Shown piece after piece: positions 59,265 to 64,000 of a stretch of 64,000 nucleotides of DNA. The stretch's first letter is position 1, and each line of letters starts with the position of its first letter. Source of the DNA: Microbacteriaceae bacterium (GTDB lineage: Bacteria; Actinomycetota; Actinomycetes; Actinomycetales; Microbacteriaceae). The position numbers and the translations under genes were made by a program. The notes beneath the pieces were generated by a model that was given only the letters and a program-made list of their open reading frames with translations, made no database searches and had not been told where the DNA came from. The stretch spans positions 620,001-684,000 of the forward strand of contig JAHBTA010000001.1 of the NCBI GenBank assembly GCA_019638805.1, read 5' to 3'.

Positions 59265-60059
59265 GTGACCCGGTCCGCATCCAGCCACGAGCTCGTGGTC
59301 AGCTTCCGCGACGTCCAGAAGTCCTACGGCGACGTGGTCGCTCTCGACGGCGTCAACCTGAACGTCACGCGGAGCGAGGTGGTAGCGCTCATCGGATCGA
59401 GCGGCTCGGGCAAGACGACCGTCCTGCGCAGCCTCATCGGGCTGACCGACATCACCGGCGGCTGCATCGAGGTGCACGGCGAAGTGGTCGCCGACGCACG
59501 GGAGGGATCGCCGCCGGTCAACGAACGGCGAGCGGCCGAGATCCGGCGCACCCGGTTGGGCATGGTCTTCCAGTCCTTCAATCTCTTCCCCCACCGGACG
59601 GTGCTCCAGAACGTCATCGAGGGGCCGGTGTACGCCGGCGGCATGCCGCGCGACGAGGCTGTCGCCCGCGCTCGCGCCCTGCTCGAGCGCGTCGACATGC
59701 TGAGCAAGCAGGACCGGTACCCGTCGGAGCTCTCCGGCGGCCAGCAGCAGCGCGTGGCGATCGCCCGGGCCCTCGCGATGCAGCCCGATGTCGTGCTCTT
59801 CGACGAGGTCACCTCCGCCCTGGATCCCGAGCTCACCGGCGAGGTGCTCGCGGTCATGAACGACCTGGCGAGCGAGGGCCAGACCATGCTCGTGGTGACG
59901 CACGAGATCGGCTTCGCGCGACGGGTCGCGACCCGCGTGGTCTACATGGACCACGGGAAGATCGTCGAGGAGGGCACGCCCGCCGCCGTCATCGACGCCC
60001 CTGCCAAGGATCGCACCAAGAGGTTCCTCAGCTCGGTCCTCCGATTCGGCACGGACTGA
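59265..60059 (+). CDS. Polar amino-acid ABC transporter ATP-binding protein
   Basis: About 264 residues. Walker [18 protein letters not shown]-loop [14 protein letters not shown], signature [18 protein letters not shown], Walker [15 protein letters not shown] with V in place of the usual P after DE, H-loop VVTHEIGFA. This is the HisP/GlnQ type and must partner the permeases at 52065-53434, although it is about 6 kb away on the other strand. GTG at 59265 follows GAGAAGAGG by 5 bases. Confidence 0.92.
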   Translation: MTRSASSHELVVSFRDVQKSYGDVVALDGVNLNVTRSEVVALIGSSGSGKTTVLRSLIGLTDITGGCIEVHGEVVADAREGSPPVNERRAAEIRRTRLGMVFQSFNLFPHRTVLQNVIEGPVYAGGMPRDEAVARARALLERVDMLSKQDRYPSELSGGQQQRVAIARALAMQPDVVLFDEVTSALDPELTGEVLAVMNDLASEGQTMLVVTHEIGFARRVATRVVYMDHGKIVEEGTPAAVIDAPAKDRTKRFLSSVLRFGTD

Positions 60060-60063
60060 TCGG

Positions 60064-60882
60064 ATGATCGACGCCGCCGTCCATGTCTGGTCCTCCGACA
60101 CCGCGGCGTATCCCTGGCCTCCCGATGCCGCGGCGGCCCCGCCGACCTCGCCCGCGGGGCCCGAAGCGCTCTTCGCGGATCTGAGCACGGCCGGCGTCAC
60201 CGGCGCGGTCGCCGTGCAGTCCAGCGCGTACGGCGACAACCACGCCTTCCTGCTCGACACGGTCCGCGCCTCGGGGGGCGCTCTCGCGGCGGTCGGGCTG
60301 GTGCGGAGTCGCGGCATGGATGCGGCGGACCAGGCCCGTGACCTCGTCCGCTCCGGGTGCGCCGGGCTGCGCGTCGTGGTGTCAGGAGATCCGGCCTGGC
60401 TCGAGAGCCCCGCCGCGGACGCGGTGTGGAGCCTCGCGGAGGGGCACCGTGTCCCGGTGGGGTTCCTGGCGCGTCCCGACGAGCTGCCGGACGTGGCCGC
60501 CCTCGCCGCCCGCAGACCGGACCTGCGCGTGGTGGTGGACCACCTCGGGCTCATCGAGCCGGCGGCGCTGGACAGCAGCCGCCCCGCACTGGAGCTCCTG
60601 GCGCGTTCTCCGAACACCTCGATCAAGGTGTCGGCGCTTCGCGCCCTGGCGGCGGCCCCGCCGCCCTTCGCCGCGTTGCGCCCCCTGCTGCTGACCGTGC
60701 GCGACCTCTTCGGCTACGAGCGCATGGCGTACGGCACCGACTGGCCCTACGCCGTCGAGCAGGACTCCTACCCGGCCACCCTGGAGGCCCTCGACGCGGT
60801 CTTCGACTGGGACCCCGCGGAGCGCGAGCGGGTGACGGAGGGCACCGCGCGTTCGCTCTGGTGGCGGGAGCACCGGAGCTAG
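60064..60882 (+). CDS. Amidohydrolase-2-family hydrolase (lactonase/decarboxylase-like)
   Basis: About 272 residues. MIDAAVHVWS is the start typical of COG3618-type proteins, LRVVVDHLGLIEP and the closing RMAYGTDWPYAVE (Asp) are conserved. Relatives include L-fuconolactonase and 2-pyrone-4,6-dicarboxylate hydrolase. The start lies 4 bases after the ATPase stop, so the two are one unit. Its last four bases overlap the convergent gntR gene. Confidence 0.82.
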   Translation: MIDAAVHVWSSDTAAYPWPPDAAAAPPTSPAGPEALFADLSTAGVTGAVAVQSSAYGDNHAFLLDTVRASGGALAAVGLVRSRGMDAADQARDLVRSGCAGLRVVVSGDPAWLESPAADAVWSLAEGHRVPVGFLARPDELPDVAALAARRPDLRVVVDHLGLIEPAALDSSRPALELLARSPNTSIKVSALRALAAAPPPFAALRPLLLTVRDLFGYERMAYGTDWPYAVEQDSYPATLEALDAVFDWDPAERERVTEGTARSLWWREHRS

Positions 60883-61502
60883 ACGGCCGCCCAGGTGCGC
60901 CGGCTCAGGTCCAGGTGCTGCGCCACGAGGTTGCCGACCGCGTCGACGTCTCCGACCTCGATGGCCTCGAGCAGCCTGCGGTGCTCCTCCGCGGTGCGGG
61001 CGTCCTCATGCCCCGGCGGGAGCAGCTGCGCGTCCATCAGCTCGGCCAGCAGCTGCGTGATCTTGGCATTCCCGTATTGAGCCACGAGATAGAGGTGGAA
61101 CTGCTTGTTGACCTCGAGGTACTCCACGGCGTCTCCGTCGACCGAGAGGCGCTCGAGGCGACTGGCGAGCTCGCGTGCGGTATCGAGCTGCTCGTGAGTG
61201 AGCTGGCCCGCTATGCCCCGCAGGGCGGTGCGCTCGAGAAGCTCCCGAACCTCCAGATAGTCGCGCACCGCGGCGGGCGAGAGGCGCACGACCTCGAAGC
61301 CGACTCCCGCCGAGACGTGGATGAGCCCCTTGCTCTCCAGTTCGAGGAGCGCCTCCCGCACCGGGGTCCGTGACGCCCCGTAGCGTTCGGCCACATCTCC
61401 GGCGTTGTAGATCTCGCCTGGCGCGAGACGACCCGCCAGGATCTCGGTCCGGAGGTTGGCGACGATCTGGTCCTTCAGGGAGACGCGGGCGACCATGTTC
61501 AC
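60879..61502 (-). CDS. GntR-family regulator with FCD domain, likely regulator of the block
   Basis: About 207 residues. Winged helix at about 5-70 (QIVANLRTEILAGRLAPGE, YGASRTPVREALLELESKGL). FCD domain with VNKQFHLYLVAQYGN and TAEEHRRLLEAIEVGDVDA. GTG at 61502 follows AGGAAG by 9 bases; an ATG at 61541 would lie inside the promoter operator and is rejected. A TAACAT -10 box and the motif TGCAGCATGT lie just upstream, so autoregulation is likely. Confidence 0.88.
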   Translation of the reverse strand: MNMVARVSLKDQIVANLRTEILAGRLAPGEIYNAGDVAERYGASRTPVREALLELESKGLIHVSAGVGFEVVRLSPAAVRDYLEVRELLERTALRGIAGQLTHEQLDTARELASRLERLSVDGDAVEYLEVNKQFHLYLVAQYGNAKITQLLAELMDAQLLPPGHEDARTAEEHRRLLEAIEVGDVDAVGNLVAQHLDLSRRTWAAV

Positions 61503-61540
61503 GAGAACTCGCTTCCTGTCTGCGCCGCCGTAACGGTGCA

Positions 61541-61550
61541 TGCAGCATGT
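61541..61550. promoter_or_regulatory. GntR-type operator at the gntR promoter
   Basis: TGCAGCATGT, identical to the copy at 59192-59201. It lies 39-48 bases before the chosen gntR start and overlaps the TAACAT box read on the minus strand. This is the expected position for an autorepressor. A flanking TGCA repeat extends it on the left. Confidence 0.65.
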
Positions 61551-61590
61551 TATCGGTGCAGACGGCAGGCTGCATCCAGCGCGCTTCCGC

Positions 61591-62673
61591 TCAGCGCCCC
61601 CGAACCGGCAGGATCGGCGGAAGGGAGCCGCCGATCGTGGTGCTCAACCTCACCAGATCGCGGGGAACCGCACGCAGGTCCGTCACCCCGCACTGACGGG
61701 CGTCCTGGTGCAACTCGGAGTCGAGCAGCTCGAGCACCCGCGCGACGCCCGCCTGCCCGGCTGCCGCGAGCCCCCACAGCACGGGCCGACCGACCAGGAC
61801 CGCCCGCGCGCCGAGAGCGAGCGCCCGCAGCACGTCGGTGCCCCGGCGGATTCCGCCGTCCACGTAGACCTCGAGCCGGTCGGCCACCGCGTCCGCCACA
61901 TCGGCCAGCGCCTCGGCAGTCGCGATCGTGCCGTCGACCTGCCGGCCCCCGTGGTTGCTCACGACGATCCCCGCGCATCCCAGATCTGCCGCACGACGCG
62001 CGTCGTCGGGGCGGAGGATGCCCTTGAGCACCACCGGAAGGCCCGCCTCCGCGACGAAGCGCTCGATCGTCGCCCAGGTGATCCCGTCGTCCAGCGGCGT
62101 GCCGTCGTTCATCGGGAACGAGAGAGCGGAAGGCAACCCGATGGGGCCGTGCGGGCGGCGATGCGTGGTCGGGGACTCGACCACCGCATCCACCGTCACC
62201 ACCAGTGCCTCCGCACCCGCCGCCCGGGCCCGCTCGACCAGATTCGCCGTCACCTCATCGCGGGAGGACAGATAGAGCTGGAGCCAGACGTGCGCGCCCG
62301 GCTCCGCCGCGAGCTGCTCCACCGGCATGCTCGCATTCATGGAGAGCACCACCACATGGCCGCCCGCCGAGGCGGCCCGGACCGTCGCGAGCTCGCCATC
62401 CGGGTGCGCGAGGGTCTGGGCCGCCATCGGCGCGATCATCACCGGGGACCCGACCGATGCGCCGAGCACCGTCGTCTCCATCGTCAGCTCCCGGGTGTCG
62501 GTCAGCAGCAGCGGCGCCAGATACCACGACGACCACGCGGCGACGTTGGCGCGCAGGGTGATCTCGTCGCGAGCACCCGTCATGTAGTAGGCATATGCGT
62601 CGTCCGGAATGATCTCCGAGGCGATCCGCTCCAGACCGGCGAGCGAGACGGAACTGAGAAAGGGGCGATCCAC
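61591..62673 (-). CDS. FMN-dependent 2-hydroxyacid oxidase (lactate oxidase/monooxygenase type)
   Basis: About 360 residues. DAYAYYMTGARDEITLRAN is the N-terminal FMN-binding region, APMAAQTLAHPDGE follows, VVLKGILRPDDARRA has the Lys, and GIVVSNHGGRQVDG the active-site His/Arg. VYVDGGIRRGTDVL binds the phosphate. It oxidises a 2-hydroxy acid to a 2-oxo acid with O2. GTG at 62673. It lies 88 bases after gntR on the same strand and closes the block on this side. Confidence 0.88.
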   Translation of the reverse strand: MDRPFLSSVSLAGLERIASEIIPDDAYAYYMTGARDEITLRANVAAWSSWYLAPLLLTDTRELTMETTVLGASVGSPVMIAPMAAQTLAHPDGELATVRAASAGGHVVVLSMNASMPVEQLAAEPGAHVWLQLYLSSRDEVTANLVERARAAGAEALVVTVDAVVESPTTHRRPHGPIGLPSALSFPMNDGTPLDDGITWATIERFVAEAGLPVVLKGILRPDDARRAADLGCAGIVVSNHGGRQVDGTIATAEALADVADAVADRLEVYVDGGIRRGTDVLRALALGARAVLVGRPVLWGLAAAGQAGVARVLELLDSELHQDARQCGVTDLRAVPRDLVRLSTTIGGSLPPILPVRGR

Positions 62674-62727
62674 ATCGTCAGCCTATTGCGTGCCGCAGCC
62701 CCTCCCGCCCGTCGCGCGGCCGTGGGG

Positions 62728-63899
<1,172 letters not shown>

Positions 63900-63915
63900 C
63901 AGGAGTGGGGGCGGG

Positions 63916-64000
63916 TTAGCGGCCCGTGCCGCCGTGCACCTCGGCGTCCAGCTCTCCGTCGAGGCCGAAGGCGGTGTGCACGATGCGCATGGCGTCGTTG
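63916..64000 (-). CDS. lysC: Aspartate kinase, C-terminal end (partial)
   Basis: The last 27 codons and a TAA stop are in the window. The peptide contains NDAMRIVHTAFGLDG and ends EVHGGTGR, the closing sequence of the ACT-domain region of actinobacterial aspartokinases (typically ending GGTGR). asd follows on the same strand, which is the standard lysC-asd order. The rest of the gene is outside the window. Confidence 0.88.
   Translation of the reverse strand, partial: NDAMRIVHTAFGLDGELDAEVHGGTGR

Noticed and set aside
61503..61541. Start of the GntR gene at the ATG at 61541.
   Set aside because: That codon overlaps the operator motif and -10 box; a GTG at 61502 has a ribosome site and gives the normal N-terminus.

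Overview
The window is one contiguous stretch of a high-GC Gram-positive genome. It looks like an actinobacterium of the Microbacteriaceae type (family is inference). Evidence: strong GC bias, many GTG starts, 4-base ATGA/GTGA gene overlaps, apparently leaderless genes with a TANNNT box 6-10 bases before the start, a malate:quinone oxidoreductase, a two-PASTA class A PBP, an actinobacterial Tad/TadE/DUF4244 locus, and a TCGAAC-N4-GTTCGA SOS box. There is no rRNA, CRISPR array, integrase or intact mobile element. Only one insertion-sequence remnant is visible.

Layout. (1) 1-5558: the 3' part of a protocatechuate ortho-cleavage operon, pcaH(end)-G-B-D-C-I-J-F, taking protocatechuate to succinyl-CoA and acetyl-CoA, with a three-arm operator-like site before pcaI. 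(2) 5587-6464: a truncated IS256-family remnant separating two aromatic gene sets. (3) 6637-13035: a homoprotocatechuate meta-cleavage cluster (hpaH, hpaI, a FAH-RraA fusion, a GntR regulator, hpaE, hpaD) with two similar operator-like boxes. (4) 13047-24084: housekeeping and mixed genes, including a 28-residue membrane peptide coupled to a nicotinamidase-like gene, a PBP4-type carboxypeptidase, an oxidoreductase, and a divergent Lrp regulator/kinase-aminotransferase fusion pair. tRNA-Thr(CGT), a TetR regulator with tandem operators, a secreted TAP-like hydrolase and holB follow. (5) 24152-30637: tmk, topA and a compact Tad pilus locus. (6) 30733-34214: a structured inverted-repeat element and a sugar-type ABC transporter. 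(7) 34215-46836: acs, RidA, DUF4177, a PBP, a phosphoesterase, tRNA-Pro(CGG), tdk, an orphan response regulator, an SOS-box-led radical SAM gene, an ABC-F gene with what looks like a translational attenuator, and mqo. (8) 47282-62673: a dense catabolic block described below. (9) 62728-64000: asd and the end of lysC, separated by a pair of identical hairpin repeats.

The most interesting part is block 8. Thirteen minus-strand genes, almost all overlapping by 4 bases, form two linked transcription units. The upstream one holds a phosphotriesterase-like lactonase, a threonine-synthase-like PLP enzyme, a 3-hydroxyisobutyrate-dehydrogenase-like enzyme, a DapA-like lyase and a FAH-family enzyme. The downstream one holds a polar-amino-acid ABC transporter, a Gfo/Idh dehydrogenase, a metal amidohydrolase, RidA, an M24 peptidase and a 2-hydroxyacid dehydrogenase. 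The matching ABC ATPase, a second amidohydrolase, a GntR regulator and a FMN 2-hydroxyacid oxidase lie beside them. A 10-base motif (TGYAGCATGT) recurs at the three control regions, so the block is probably one GntR regulon importing and degrading a single small nitrogen-containing compound. The combination matches no pathway I can name.
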